Source of the DNA: Bacteroidota bacterium
Lineage (GTDB): Bacteria; Bacteroidota; Bacteroidia; Chitinophagales; Chitinophagaceae
Assembly (NCBI GenBank): GCA_003175935.1
Contig: PSRI01000128.1
Location: forward strand, 1 to 64,000
DNA length: 64,000 nt
Direction of reading: 5' to 3'
Part shown: one piece after another, positions 53,566-63,220 of the stretch
How positions within the stretch are numbered: the first letter of the stretch is position 1
Layout: each line of letters opens with the position of its first letter
Program-made: the position numbers and the translations under genes
The notes under the pieces: model-generated
Told to the model about the DNA's origin: nothing
The model's database searches: none
Seen by the model: only the letters and a program-made list of their open reading frames with translations

Positions 53566-55131
53566 TACATTTGGAACCCTTGTTGGTTCAGCGTGTTTAA
53601 CTTTCTTGGCTGATTTGTGAAGATATGCATTGGGATCATGATGCATGGCGCCCTGAGGCAGCCATTGCCACCACACTCCAAGATCTCTTTGAATGATATC
53701 GCTATAGAATTTAGGCAGGGTTTGAGTTTCGCCTTCAAAATAATCCCTGAATGATTTATCCTCAACCAGGTTTTTTCTGATTTGCCTGTAAAACCTCAAT
53801 CTACCATAACCTTCAGAAGAAATAGCTCTCATGAAATTCATCCACTTCGAAGTAAAATATGGTGTGGCTTTCATGCGGCGATATAATGCTTTGCGCGAAA
53901 AGCTGTAAGAGGTAAGACCGATGACCTTGTCATAGAATTCGACCCATTCATAATTCTTGGGCTTGATATTCATTGCAAGGTGGTTATTGAGAAAATGAAA
54001 TGGGAAAGGGAGGACTCTGCCATTTCTTTGATATTCCAGGTTAAGCGGTGCTGCTTCACCAAATGCACTTAATAAAGAATATCCTGGGAATGCGGCTGGA
54101 GACATATCAATAAATCTCTTGGTGAGTTCGAATGGTTCATCTCCTTCTTCCGTATCCATACCTAAAACAAAATTCGTTTGTACGTATGGGATATATTTAA
54201 AAATAGTATTTACATGTTCTGATATTCTTTGCAATTTCTCACGAGGAGCCACATGCGATGTCCTCGATTTGTTTCCAAGTTCATACCATGATTCAATTCC
54301 CGGAAGCATTGCACCAAATCCATTTGTCTTAAGTGCTTTTAAATGATCTTCTGTTAGGATAGATAAACTGCTTTCTGCAATGAATTGGAAACTTCCTGCG
54401 GGAGCAACAGATGCAATAGCATCCATATAATCATCGAACTTAATTCCAAAATTGGGATCGTGCCATACGATAAGCGGCCGCTTGAATTTTGTGCGGAGGA
54501 ATTTTAAATCTTCTTTGAGCACTTCAAAATCTAACGGTTGATATGGAACTGTTGAGTCAATACAAAATGAGCAGGTATATGGGCATCCCATGCTACCGAC
54601 CATCGGCACAATTTTCAAAAATGGTGCTTTCTTCAACGTGGGCTCAATGAATTTCCATCTTTCCACTACACCTGGCAATTGTGTTGGCTGTTTACCGGCA
54701 GAAATAAATTGTCCAATTGGTTTTTGCTGAACGCAATTTTCCAAAATGGAATCAATACTGGATTTATGGGTGAATCCTAAAACGTAGTCGAAGTATTTAA
54801 CAGCATCATCAGGATAGCAACGTGCATGAGGTCCGCCTAATACGGTTACAGCACCCTTTGAGCGGAAATAATTACTTAACGCATATGCGAGCATTGCTGC
54901 CTGCGTAAAGGAGCAAATGAATACGAGATCAACATCTTTGGGAAGTTCATTGGGTAAATCTTCGAGGCCGGTATAACAAATCATTTTTACCTCGTGACCA
55001 GATTGCTCACACCAGGTAGCAACTACCTGAGGCATTACACTGGCAAGATTGGCGTGCATGATCCTGGCCCATAACGTGGTGTTCGGTCCTTTGCTGACCA
55101 GATCAATGACACCAATTTTTAATTTCGCCAT
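53536..55131 (-). CDS. B12-binding radical SAM protein
   Basis: The 531-residue protein has an N-terminal cobalamin-type Rossmann domain (VDLVFICSFTQAAMLAYALS, VTVLGGPHARCYPDD) and a radical SAM core with C183-x3-C187-x2-C190 in GSMGCPYTCSFC. It resembles COG1032-type enzymes, which often methylate unreactive carbons. The cobalamin lower-ligand DxHxxG is not seen. The substrate is unknown; the gene stands alone, convergent with the amidohydrolase. Confidence 0.85.
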   Translation of the reverse strand: MAKLKIGVIDLVSKGPNTTLWARIMHANLASVMPQVVATWCEQSGHEVKMICYTGLEDLPNELPKDVDLVFICSFTQAAMLAYALSNYFRSKGAVTVLGGPHARCYPDDAVKYFDYVLGFTHKSSIDSILENCVQQKPIGQFISAGKQPTQLPGVVERWKFIEPTLKKAPFLKIVPMVGSMGCPYTCSFCIDSTVPYQPLDFEVLKEDLKFLRTKFKRPLIVWHDPNFGIKFDDYMDAIASVAPAGSFQFIAESSLSILTEDHLKALKTNGFGAMLPGIESWYELGNKSRTSHVAPREKLQRISEHVNTIFKYIPYVQTNFVLGMDTEEGDEPFELTKRFIDMSPAAFPGYSLLSAFGEAAPLNLEYQRNGRVLPFPFHFLNNHLAMNIKPKNYEWVEFYDKVIGLTSYSFSRKALYRRMKATPYFTSKWMNFMRAISSEGYGRLRFYRQIRKNLVEDKSFRDYFEGETQTLPKFYSDIIQRDLGVWWQWLPQGAMHHDPNAYLHKSAKKVKHAEPTRVPNVLSAEPNQPS

Positions 55132-55335
55132 AATTTCTTTTTATGGTTTAGGCTTTAGTATTCTACTATGTTGGCATCATTGATTGCAGGAGACAGGGTT
55201 GCAAGCAACAAGCGTGGGGATGACCTTTATTCGTACAAGTTATTCTTTTTTTTATATCTCACACTATCAATAGAAAGATTTGTTTGGATTATTTCCAGAA
55301 CATAAATCTAAAATTTGCAATATCATCATCCGACC

Positions 55336-56208
55336 TTAATGAGAATCAAGATTAAGAAGAATTTGTTTAATGTCATTAAACCTTGTCCACGGAATAAAAT
55401 GGTTCGATCCTTCAAGAATTTTCACTTGAATATTTGCAGCATTTACCAGCATTTTTTTGGTATAATCCACATTAGCAAAAGGAACCATATTGTCTTTATT
55501 ACCATGGACTATAATCACGGGACATTTTATCAGTCCAAAATCTTCCTTAAGATCAACCAAATCTTTCTTCAGGTACCATAGCTCCTTATTGCTGGGTCGC
55601 ATCGCACCCGGAGCGAGATACCTTAAAGGGAAGGCATTTAAAATCGGACGCCAGGATTCCTTTTCTTCCAAATCAGGATCCATCGAACCGGCAAGAATCA
55701 CCAGCCCATTAAAAAATCCCGGATTATCCGCTGCCAGCTTAATAATCATAGGGCCACCTAAAGAATGTCCTACCAAATAAGTGGGCTTGCCATTGAGAAG
55801 CGATTCTATGAGCGGACTCAACAATTTTGATTGGGTAGACAGATTTTCAGATTCCCCAAAGTCACTGTAGCCAAAGCCAGGCCTGTCAATCGAAATCATT
55901 CTGAATTTCTCAAGTAGTTCCTTATCCTTTAAATATTCTGCGAAGGCATCCCAACTGCCCGGTGATCCGTGTATGAAAATAATTGTTGGTAGCGAATCCT
56001 TGCCTGTAGCGACATAATGTATCTGACGCCCATTCACGGATTGAGTAGAAGTGAGCAACTGTACGTTTTCCTTCGAAAATTCCAGTTTGGCATCAGCATC
56101 GCTCCTGCGGAATTTCATTCCTACCTGAGCGAAAATGATCCAGCATATCAATATCAACAATATGATTATCGTGATCACTCTAATGGTCCATTTTATGAAT
56201 TTCCTCAT
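55336..56208 (-). CDS. Membrane-anchored alpha/beta hydrolase
   Basis: The 290-residue protein has an N-terminal transmembrane helix (residues about 8-27), then the alpha/beta hydrolase fold: IIFIHGSPGSWDAF (oxyanion region), DRPGFGYSD, the nucleophile elbow VGHSLGG with S149, the acid in HGNKDNMVPF and His in GSNHFIPW. It is probably a lipase or esterase facing the periplasm. It is divergent from yceI. Confidence 0.88.
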   Translation of the reverse strand: MRKFIKWTIRVITIIILLILICWIIFAQVGMKFRRSDADAKLEFSKENVQLLTSTQSVNGRQIHYVATGKDSLPTIIFIHGSPGSWDAFAEYLKDKELLEKFRMISIDRPGFGYSDFGESENLSTQSKLLSPLIESLLNGKPTYLVGHSLGGPMIIKLAADNPGFFNGLVILAGSMDPDLEEKESWRPILNAFPLRYLAPGAMRPSNKELWYLKKDLVDLKEDFGLIKCPVIIVHGNKDNMVPFANVDYTKKMLVNAANIQVKILEGSNHFIPWTRFNDIKQILLNLDSH

Positions 56209-56295
56209 AACAATTCAGACTGGGCTGGCTGGCAATGAAAATATTGAAAATGTACAAATCTTTAATATCATTATTTCATCGCAACTTTTTGTGGG

Positions 56296-56326
56296 TTGGT
56301 CGCTTTTAAGGCAGTTTATACATTTA
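56296..56326 (+). promoter_or_regulatory. Candidate promoter of the YceI gene
   Basis: TTG at 56296, 20 bp, TACATTTA at 56319-56326 matches the Bacteroidota pattern at all but the last base of the -7 box. It lies 66 bp before the ATG. Confidence 0.35.
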
Positions 56327-56392
56327 GCCGAATAGTTTTGGCTGGTTCAAATAGTAAAAGAGTCAAATTAAATTAATCTTAAAAAGTCTATT

Positions 56393-56929
56393 ATGAAAAA
56401 ATTGCTTTATCCTCTCGCCGCTGTGCTGGTATTGGGAGCCTCGGCCTTCACTGTTATGAATTCTCAGGACTGGAAAATCAGTGATGACTATTCAGTGAAA
56501 TTTACAAGTGCAGATCCTTCCGGAGTTTTCCGTGGACTAAAAGGCACCGTTAAGTTCGACGAAACTGATTTGGCCAATTCAAAATTTGACGTGTCGATAG
56601 ATGTTTCAACTATCAACACCGGAAACGGAATGAAGAACGGACATGCGAAAAGCGCAAAATGGTTTGATGCTGAAAAATACCCTCTTATCACTTTCACTTC
56701 CTCAAGTATTTCAAAAGCCTCAACAGGATATGCAGCTAAAGGAGTTTTAGAAATGCATGGAGTAAAAAAAGATTTTACTATTCCGTTTACTTTTGACAAA
56801 AATGCTTCAGGCGGGGTTTTTAATGCAAGTTTTGATGTAAACAGGCTCGACTTCAATATCAATACTGAAGAACCAGCTCACGGAGCGTCGGTGGTAAAAG
56901 TTGACATTTCTGTTCCGGTTTCCAAATAA
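56393..56929 (+). CDS. yceI: YceI-family periplasmic lipid-binding protein
   Basis: The 178-residue protein has a signal peptide (MKKLLYPLAAVLVLGASAFTVM) and the YceI lipocalin-like barrel: KGTVKFDETDLANSKFDVSID, MKNGHAKSAKWFDAEKYPLI and GVLEMHGVKKDFTIPFTF. Family members bind polyisoprenoid or long-chain lipids. The small membrane-protein gene follows after 10 bp. Confidence 0.92.
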   Translation: MKKLLYPLAAVLVLGASAFTVMNSQDWKISDDYSVKFTSADPSGVFRGLKGTVKFDETDLANSKFDVSIDVSTINTGNGMKNGHAKSAKWFDAEKYPLITFTSSSISKASTGYAAKGVLEMHGVKKDFTIPFTFDKNASGGVFNASFDVNRLDFNINTEEPAHGASVVKVDISVPVSK

Positions 56930-56939
56930 ATATTGAACT

Positions 56940-57335
56940 GTGTTTAAAAAGCTATTTTATCAGGGAATTTGTGCCGGACTTCTGGCCGCCCTCGCCGCAA
57001 TTATTTATAACAGGATTTACATTTTTGCTTTCGAAACAAATTTTTCGAAGATTGTAAATCTGGGAAGTATGATTGGATCGAATTTATTCGCCGATTTACT
57101 CGCAGCAATTGGATATTTTATTTGTTTGAAGTGGTTTAAGAAAAGAGCAGATGTAATTTTCAATTTTGCTTTCACCATTTTATCATTTGCAAGTATCATC
57201 ATACCGATGTCGATGACACTTCCACTGGACATTCAAAACCCGGAAATGTTTCCAGGATTAACAGTTCCCATGCATTTTTTCCCGGCACTTGCCTGGTTTA
57301 CAGTAAAACCACTTTTCCAGGTAAAACAAAATTGA
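56940..57335 (+). CDS. Small four-helix membrane protein of unknown function
   Basis: The 131-residue protein has about four hydrophobic segments (LLAALAAIIYNRIYIFAF, NLFADLLAAIGYFICL, FNFAFTILSFASIIIP, TVPMHFFPALAWFTV). The start is GTG at 56940. I do not recognise the family with certainty. It is probably cotranscribed with yceI and ends at a strong terminator. Confidence 0.7.
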   Translation: MFKKLFYQGICAGLLAALAAIIYNRIYIFAFETNFSKIVNLGSMIGSNLFADLLAAIGYFICLKWFKKRADVIFNFAFTILSFASIIIPMSMTLPLDIQNPEMFPGLTVPMHFFPALAWFTVKPLFQVKQN

Positions 57336-57354
57336 AGAATCAACTATCGATAAT

Positions 57355-57381
57355 AAAAAGGGGCAACATTTGCCCCTTTTT
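57355..57381. terminator. Bidirectional intrinsic terminator
   Basis: AAAAAGGGGCAA, loop CAT, TTGCCCCTTTTT is a perfect 12-bp hairpin with A and T runs on its flanks, so it can act in both directions. It lies 20 bp after the yceI unit. The 232 bp between it and the response regulator stop hold nothing recognisable. Confidence 0.93.
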
Positions 57382-57613
57382 AATGCCCTCAAAATTTCTC
57401 TTCCTGGCTCTTATCTACCAGGGTCAGGGAAGCTGACATTGGATTAAAAAAACGGAAAAATTAAGAAGCTATGCCCCCGAGGCACATGCTTTAAATTCCA
57501 TTATTGCTTTTGTGGCATGTTATTAATGCAGAATCTGAAAGAAATTACGACTGCAAATACTCCTTGGTTGGAGAACATCGATGGAAAGGAAATATCACCC
57601 GGCGAATTCCCAA

Positions 57614-58306
57614 TTAATTTTTTTGCCAATCAGAAATGAAATTAACATAACTGTCGCTTACCGGTAGCTCTGTTGAAGGTAATTGAACTTTTCTGTTCAG
57701 AATGGATTCGACTTTATCAGTTGCAACTATGTAGCTGCGATGTATTCTTCTGAATTTTGTCGATGGTAGTTTTTCCAGAACTTTTTTTAATGACATTAAA
57801 GTGAGAACAGGTTTTCCATTAGTCAGGTGAATTTTGATATAATCTTCGAGACTTTCTATATATTCAATATCTCTAAAAGGAATCTTCAACAACCTATATT
57901 CTGAATGCACAAACAGGTTTTGCCCTTCATCATTAAATGTGGCTCCGGGATTTTGTTTCCATTCTATCGCTTTGTGAATGGCCCTGGAAAATCTTTTGAA
58001 TTCAGTTGGTTTAAGTAGATAATCGATGGCTTCGAGTTCAAAACCATCGAATGCGAATTTTTTATGAGCAGTAGTAAATATTAGCATCGGTCTTTTATCC
58101 AGGCTTCTCACAAGTTCTAAACCTCCGATATCAGGCATATTAATATCAAGAAACAGCAAATCGATTTTAGCGTTCCTCAAAAATCCCGCAGCGGAAATGG
58201 GATCATCAAACACCTGAACGAGTTCCAGCTCTGGAATTTTTGAAATATACTCTCTGATAATATTCAACGCGAGGGGTTCATCATCAACCGCAACACATCG
58301 GATCAT
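57614..58306 (-). CDS. LytTR-family response regulator
   Basis: The 230-residue protein has a receiver domain with VDDEPLAL, phospho-acceptor D54 in LFLDINMPDIGG, T-loop FTTAHKKFAF and K in YLLKPTEF. A LytTR DNA-binding domain follows (IEYIESLEDYIKIHLTNGK, FRRIHRSYIVATDKVESI). It is cotranscribed with the histidine kinase 27 bp upstream and forms a LytS/LytR-type two-component pair. Confidence 0.95.
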   Translation of the reverse strand: MIRCVAVDDEPLALNIIREYISKIPELELVQVFDDPISAAGFLRNAKIDLLFLDINMPDIGGLELVRSLDKRPMLIFTTAHKKFAFDGFELEAIDYLLKPTEFKRFSRAIHKAIEWKQNPGATFNDEGQNLFVHSEYRLLKIPFRDIEYIESLEDYIKIHLTNGKPVLTLMSLKKVLEKLPSTKFRRIHRSYIVATDKVESILNRKVQLPSTELPVSDSYVNFISDWQKN

Positions 58307-58333
58307 GCATATGAATTTGGGACAAAAATTAAT

Positions 58334-59413
58334 TCATATCCGGATCTTTAACCTTACCGTAAAGAAATTATTCTCATTGGAAATGTTAAAAAAATGACGG
58401 TCGGCATAAAGGTGCTCCAACCGCTTCTGAGTATTTGTAATTCCAATGCCCGATCTCTCAGATTGGGTAGATTTTTTAAGGATTTTATTTCTGCACAAAA
58501 AATCAATGCTCTCTTTTTCAATATTGATCCTAATATCGATTGAAGAAGATTCGTGATTGCTAATACCGTATTTGAACGCATTCTCAACAAAAACCATGAG
58601 CACCAATGGTGCAATCGTAAGATCGTCGGGTTCACCATGCACCGAAAATCCAACGATGGCTTTATTACCCAGGCGGAGTCTTTGCAAATCTATATAGTTC
58701 CTGATGCAATTGATTTCACTGGATAACGGAACAAAATTTTCGGTTACCTCATCAGTAAAATATCTCATGATACTGGAGAGTTTCATGATTCCTTCAGCCG
58801 TATGTTCGTGTTTTGAGATGGCAAGTGAGTAAAGGTTGTTTAAAGTGTTGAATAGAAAATGTGGATTCAACTGAACTTTCAAAAATGATAATTCTGCCTG
58901 CGTTTTTTCAGCTTCGGCTTCAGCAATTCTTTGCTCCGACTTTCTCCACCTGCGATTAATTTGTACTGCTCCGCTCAAAGCGATCACCATCACAAACAAA
59001 AAAATACTTGCAAAATCAACCCTTGGTGGTCTTGGCATTCTCAACGGCGCAGGCGCACCCGGAAATTTTCCCTGCATACCTGGAGGAGGTTGAAAATTCT
59101 GTCTTGCCATTGACGAATGCCTGAAAAAATTTTCAATGGGCCTGGCATAATAAACCGCTATCAGTAAAATAAATAATGATAAAATGTATAAAGCAAATCG
59201 TTTTTTGAAATACAAATACGGTATCAAAACATAAGAGTGGAAATAATACAGAAAGACATATAAAAAGATAAAAAGCCAGGTATAAACCGATTTAAATATG
59301 CTGATGAATGTATTCCAATCCAACTGACCAGCCTGGAAAACAAGTGGTAGACTAATAAAAATAAGTCCCACTATAATTTGAATAACCAGTTCCGATACTT
59401 TGGGCCTGAGCAT
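58334..59413 (-). CDS. LytS-type sensor histidine kinase
   Basis: The 359-residue protein has four predicted transmembrane helices (near 10-27, 44-62, 72-90, 133-151) and a proline-rich periplasmic or cytoplasmic loop at 107-131 (FQPPPGMQGKFPGAP). The His_kinase domain has the phospho-accepting H185 in LNPHFLFNTLNNLY, and the ATP-binding part ends with GIGITNTQKRLEHLY. No extracellular sensor domain is present. It starts the two-gene operon on the minus strand. Confidence 0.93.
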   Translation of the reverse strand: MLRPKVSELVIQIIVGLIFISLPLVFQAGQLDWNTFISIFKSVYTWLFIFLYVFLYYFHSYVLIPYLYFKKRFALYILSLFILLIAVYYARPIENFFRHSSMARQNFQPPPGMQGKFPGAPAPLRMPRPPRVDFASIFLFVMVIALSGAVQINRRWRKSEQRIAEAEAEKTQAELSFLKVQLNPHFLFNTLNNLYSLAISKHEHTAEGIMKLSSIMRYFTDEVTENFVPLSSEINCIRNYIDLQRLRLGNKAIVGFSVHGEPDDLTIAPLVLMVFVENAFKYGISNHESSSIDIRINIEKESIDFLCRNKILKKSTQSERSGIGITNTQKRLEHLYADRHFFNISNENNFFTVRLKIRI

Positions 59414-59548
59414 TATTAAAAATAGATATTAGAAATTAAATGTCGTTTGAATGCCGATACCAGCCGGATTTGTATAGATGAATCATTTAAACCCTCGTAA
59501 ACATTATTAATTTAGCCATTGTAATTTTATCCCGATTCAACTCATAAT

Positions 59549-60520
59549 ATGCAGCTTTTTCGGATTTCATTTTTCACTCTCATCGGTATTCAAATTTATT
59601 TTCTTTCGTTTTCGCAGGAACTAAATTCTGATACGCTGGTTCGTGAAAGAATCGAAATTAAGAGCTCCATGGATTCAACCATGCAGCCGAGTTACGTTTA
59701 CTACCGCAAAAGCCAGACCGATGTAAATGAAAAACTGCCACTTGCTGTATTTCTCCACACATGGAGCACAAATTTTGAGCAAAGGTTTCCAGAATTGGAA
59801 GCAGGAATTGCAAAACGTGGATGGATCATGATAGAACCCGATTTCCGTGGCCGCAACGATCATCCCGAAGCGTGCGGATCCGAACTCGCTCAACAGGATA
59901 TTCTGGATGCTGTTGCCTGGGCCCGGGAACGATTTATTGTGGATACAGACCGCATTTACTTGTTTGGTTTCTCTGGTGGCGGAATGATGACAATGCTTAT
60001 GTGCGCCCGCCATCCGGAATACTGGGCAGCTGCAAGTTCCTGGTGTGGCATCAGTGATTTGATAGAATGGTATTCCTATCATCGTAATGCCTATTACGGA
60101 AATTTGATGAACCAGTGTTTTGGTGGAAGTCCGAATAAAAACAAAAAGATAAAAAATGCCTACAGGGAACGGTCGCCAATTACCTATTTTTCAAAAGGAA
60201 TCACTGTTCCACTTTTTATCGCAGCAGGCAAAAACGATACTATTGTTCCCCCCATGCAATCCATCAATGCATTTAATTTGCTCTGCGTGGCAAATAAAGA
60301 ATTGCCTGTTTCACAAGATGAAATTGATCAATTATTCAAATCTGATTCCTCAAATGTTCATCCGCCGCTGGATCCGCCGCTTGTTAATGACAGAGATATT
60401 TTCCTTTACAGGGAAAGGAAATTACTTCGACTTGTAATCTTTAACGGATACCACGAATGGGTTCCCGAATCCGCATTGCAATGGCTCTCCACTTACAACA
60501 AAATGGTTTTTAGAAAATGA
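59549..60520 (+). CDS. Secreted alpha/beta hydrolase (dienelactone hydrolase/S9-like)
   Basis: The 323-residue protein has an N-terminal signal (MQLFRISFFTLIGIQIYFLSFSQ), EKLPLAVFLHTW, the nucleophile elbow FGFSGGGMMT with S142, the acid region AAGKNDTIVPP and the catalytic histidine in FNGYHEWVP. It resembles S9-type peptidases and polysaccharide or feruloyl esterases. It diverges from the sensor kinase and might be controlled by it, but nothing in the sequence proves this. Confidence 0.83.
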   Translation: MQLFRISFFTLIGIQIYFLSFSQELNSDTLVRERIEIKSSMDSTMQPSYVYYRKSQTDVNEKLPLAVFLHTWSTNFEQRFPELEAGIAKRGWIMIEPDFRGRNDHPEACGSELAQQDILDAVAWARERFIVDTDRIYLFGFSGGGMMTMLMCARHPEYWAAASSWCGISDLIEWYSYHRNAYYGNLMNQCFGGSPNKNKKIKNAYRERSPITYFSKGITVPLFIAAGKNDTIVPPMQSINAFNLLCVANKELPVSQDEIDQLFKSDSSNVHPPLDPPLVNDRDIFLYRERKLLRLVIFNGYHEWVPESALQWLSTYNKMVFRK

Positions 60521-60696
60521 TTTTCAAAGAAATTCTTCGTATTGATACCGGGCATTAACTCAAAAAAGATGCACAGTGAGTCCGTAATCAAGATCACACC
60601 TTCCAGCATTCTGTCGGGCCGTTAGAGTAAAATAGTTTCCATGTGCTATATACCTCATTGTACTTTAACCCCATTATTTACCGTAAACAATTTTAT

Positions 60697-61785
60697 ATGG
60701 GACGAATTCAACTTACACGAGCAATGTCGACATTGCTTTTGCTCGCCGTTTGCTTCGGTGCAATGTCACAGGCTGTCACGACTCCAAGAACTCCTAGTCC
60801 TGCTGCAACTGTCGTTCAAACAATAGGCATTTCAACTGTCAGTATTAGTTATTCAAGGCCATCAGTTAAAAACAGGGAGATCTGGGGTAAACTTGTTCCC
60901 TATGGCTGGAACAAGCAGGGCTTCGGTGCGGGTAACTCCGCTCCATGGAGAGCCGGCGCAAATGAAAATACTGTCATCAAATTTTCTCATCCAGCAATTG
61001 TAGAAGGACATAAAGTTCCTGCCGGATCTTACGGATTGTTTTTCGTAATTTATGAGGACAATTCAGGTGAAGTAATCCTATCAAGGGACAGCCGTTCCTG
61101 GGGAAGCTTTTGGTACGATTCCACACAAGATGAAATGCGCGCTAAAATTCAGGTGAAATCAAATGCTCCTACAGAACTGCTCACTTATGATTTCACCAAT
61201 TTCACTAAAACTTCTGCTGAACTGGATCTCAATTGGGAAAAAAAGCAATTCCCGGTTAAAATTGAATTTGCAGTAGATGAGATTGTATTGGCCAATGCTG
61301 CAGAAGAATTAAAAGGACAAACAGGTTTCGGATGGCAGGGTTATGCAAGTGCTGCAAATTATACGCTCCAAAATAAGGTTGACTATGATCAGGGAATAAA
61401 ATGGATCGACAATGCTATAGCAATAAACAAAAGTTTCAATACCCTCAATATTAAAGCAGGATTATTGAGAAGTATGGGCAAAACCGATGAAGCTGATAAG
61501 ATTTTGAATGACGCCATGGCAATCGCTACAGAAGCTGAGTTAAATAACTACGGATATCAACTCTTAAATCAGGGCCAGACCGATAAAGCCATTGAAGTGC
61601 TTACACTTAATACTCAAAAATTCCCAAAGAGCGCAAATGCATGGGATAGCCTTGGAGAAGCTTATGCAATCAAAGGAGATAAGAAAAATGCGATCCCTAA
61701 CTTTAAAAAGTCTTTGAGTTTGAATCCTCCGGCCAATGTAAAAGCCAATTCTGAAAAGTATCTAAAACAACTTGGGGCTTTATAA
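60697..61785 (+). CDS. DUF2911 domain protein with TPR repeats
   Basis: The protein of about 362 residues has a signal peptide (MGRIQLTRAMSTLLLLAVCFGAMSQA), a DUF2911 domain (VSISYSRPSVKNREIWG, LVPYGWNKQGF, PWRAGANENTVIKFS, SRDSRSWGSFWYD) and three or four C-terminal TPR units (YDQGIKWIDNAIAIN, TDKAIEVLTLNTQKFPKS, KKNAIPNFKKSLSLNP). The family is widespread in Bacteroidota with unknown function. The ORF track starts 18 residues earlier; ATG 60697 gives a proper signal peptide. It ends at a terminator. Confidence 0.85.
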   Translation: MGRIQLTRAMSTLLLLAVCFGAMSQAVTTPRTPSPAATVVQTIGISTVSISYSRPSVKNREIWGKLVPYGWNKQGFGAGNSAPWRAGANENTVIKFSHPAIVEGHKVPAGSYGLFFVIYEDNSGEVILSRDSRSWGSFWYDSTQDEMRAKIQVKSNAPTELLTYDFTNFTKTSAELDLNWEKKQFPVKIEFAVDEIVLANAAEELKGQTGFGWQGYASAANYTLQNKVDYDQGIKWIDNAIAINKSFNTLNIKAGLLRSMGKTDEADKILNDAMAIATEAELNNYGYQLLNQGQTDKAIEVLTLNTQKFPKSANAWDSLGEAYAIKGDKKNAIPNFKKSLSLNPPANVKANSEKYLKQLGAL

Positions 61786-61792
61786 ATTCTTT

Positions 61793-61819
61793 AGGCGACT
61801 AATTCTGGTCGCCTTTTTT
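61793..61819 (+). terminator. Intrinsic terminator after the DUF2911 gene
   Basis: AGGCGAC, loop TAATTCTG, GTCGCCT and a T-run begin 8 bp after the stop, giving a 7-bp GC-rich stem. Confidence 0.9.
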
Positions 61820-61899
61820 AATTCCTTCCTTTAGCGTTTTTAGCAATTTTCAATAACACCAATTTTGCAGAAATACTAATTTAGCCTCAAATAATATTT

Positions 61900-62559
61900 A
61901 TGGCAAACAGTATTGCTCAGAAACTTCGCATTAAAGAAGGAATGAAATTACTAACGGTAAATGCCCCGGGTGATTTTGAAAAGAGTCTTGCACCATTGCC
62001 TGAAGATGTCAATGCATCTGCTTCGGGAAAAGATTTTCAGCAGATTCACTGGTTTGTAAAGAACAGGGCGGAAATGGAAAAGCAACTATCTAAAATCTTA
62101 AACATGGTTAAGGATGATGTTGTTTGCTGGATTTATTATCCCAAAGGAAGTTCGGGAATTCAAACGGATCTCACACGCGACAAAGGTTGGGAGAAATTGT
62201 TGAACCATGATCATTTACAATGGATAGGCCTGATATCATTCAATAATACCTGGTCGGCTTTTGGTATGAGAACAAAGAATGATGCTGATAAAAAGAAAGA
62301 AAACAAACCCAAAGAAACCAGACCGATTTTTGATTATATAGATGCCAAAGCGAAAATTGTGAACCTTCCTGACGATCTTTCGAAAGCTCTGAAGAAAAGC
62401 AAAAAAGCTCAAAGTTTTTATGACTCACTTTCCTTCACCAATAAAAAAGAATATGTTGAATGGATAGTAACAGCAAAAAGAGAAGAAACTCGTAAAGAAA
62501 GAGTAAAAGGAACCATTGAAAGACTTGAAAAAAGCTGGAAGAATCCAAGAAACATCTAA
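61900..62559 (+). CDS. YdeI/OmpD-associated family protein with N-terminal DUF3052-like part
   Basis: The 219-residue cytoplasmic protein has an N-terminal part (KLRIKEGMKLLTVNAPGDF, VVCWIYYPKGSSGIQTDLTRD) that resembles DUF3052, and a C-terminal YdeI/OmpD-associated segment (VNLPDDLSKALKKSKKAQSFYDSLSF is in two parts, then KKEYVEWIVTAKREETRKERV). The C-terminal type is linked to bacteriocin protection in the literature; the real role is unknown. The methyltransferase gene follows closely. Confidence 0.8.
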   Translation: MANSIAQKLRIKEGMKLLTVNAPGDFEKSLAPLPEDVNASASGKDFQQIHWFVKNRAEMEKQLSKILNMVKDDVVCWIYYPKGSSGIQTDLTRDKGWEKLLNHDHLQWIGLISFNNTWSAFGMRTKNDADKKKENKPKETRPIFDYIDAKAKIVNLPDDLSKALKKSKKAQSFYDSLSFTNKKEYVEWIVTAKREETRKERVKGTIERLEKSWKNPRNI

Positions 62560-62584
62560 AATTGATAAAAAGAAAAATATTGAA

Positions 62585-63208
62585 GTGGAAATAAAAGATG
62601 CATATAATATTTGGGCGGATCAATATGATACTAATGAAAATAAAACCCGCGATCTGGAAGGATTAGTATTACGCAAATCTTTATCGGGCTTTTCTTTTGA
62701 GAACGTTTTGGAAATAGGTTGCGGCACAGGTAAGAATACAGAATGGTTTATTACACATTCAAAACATGTTACCTCAGTGGATTTTTCAGAGGAGATGTTG
62801 GCTAAAGCAAGAGAAAAATTTCACGGAGATGTGGAATTTATTCAGGCTGATATTAATTTATCCTGGAATTTTGTACATCGATTATACGATCTCGTTAGTT
62901 TTAGCCTCGTTCTGGAACATATCGAAAACCTCGGTGACATTTTTTCGAAGGCCGCGAAATGTCTAAAACCGGATGGATATGTTTATGTAGGTGAACTTCA
63001 CCCATTCAAACAATACCAGGGAACAAAGGCAAGATTTGAAAATGAACATGGCCTGCATGTCCTGGAATGTTATGTTCATAACCTGACTGATTTTATTCAG
63101 GCTGCGAAGAAATACGGCCTGGTTTTGGTTGATATTGAAGAATACTTCGATGATGATAATCCTAACAGCATTCCCCGAATCTTAAGAATCATCTTCCAAA
63201 AAAAATAA
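62585..63208 (+). CDS. Class I SAM-dependent methyltransferase
   Basis: The protein has motif I VLEIGCGTGKNTEWF, the acidic loop TSVDFSEEMLAKAREKF, FIQADINLSWNF and VSFSLVLEHIENLGDIF, as in UbiE/BioC-type methyltransferases. The ORF track starts at TTG 62516 inside the upstream gene. GTG at 62585 (VEIKDAYNIWADQYD) places the start where family members normally begin, 25 bp after the previous stop, and is preferred. No ATG is available. The substrate is unknown. Confidence 0.8.
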   Translation: MEIKDAYNIWADQYDTNENKTRDLEGLVLRKSLSGFSFENVLEIGCGTGKNTEWFITHSKHVTSVDFSEEMLAKAREKFHGDVEFIQADINLSWNFVHRLYDLVSFSLVLEHIENLGDIFSKAAKCLKPDGYVYVGELHPFKQYQGTKARFENEHGLHVLECYVHNLTDFIQAAKKYGLVLVDIEEYFDDDNPNSIPRILRIIFQKK

Positions 63209-63220
63209 GAACTGATATAA

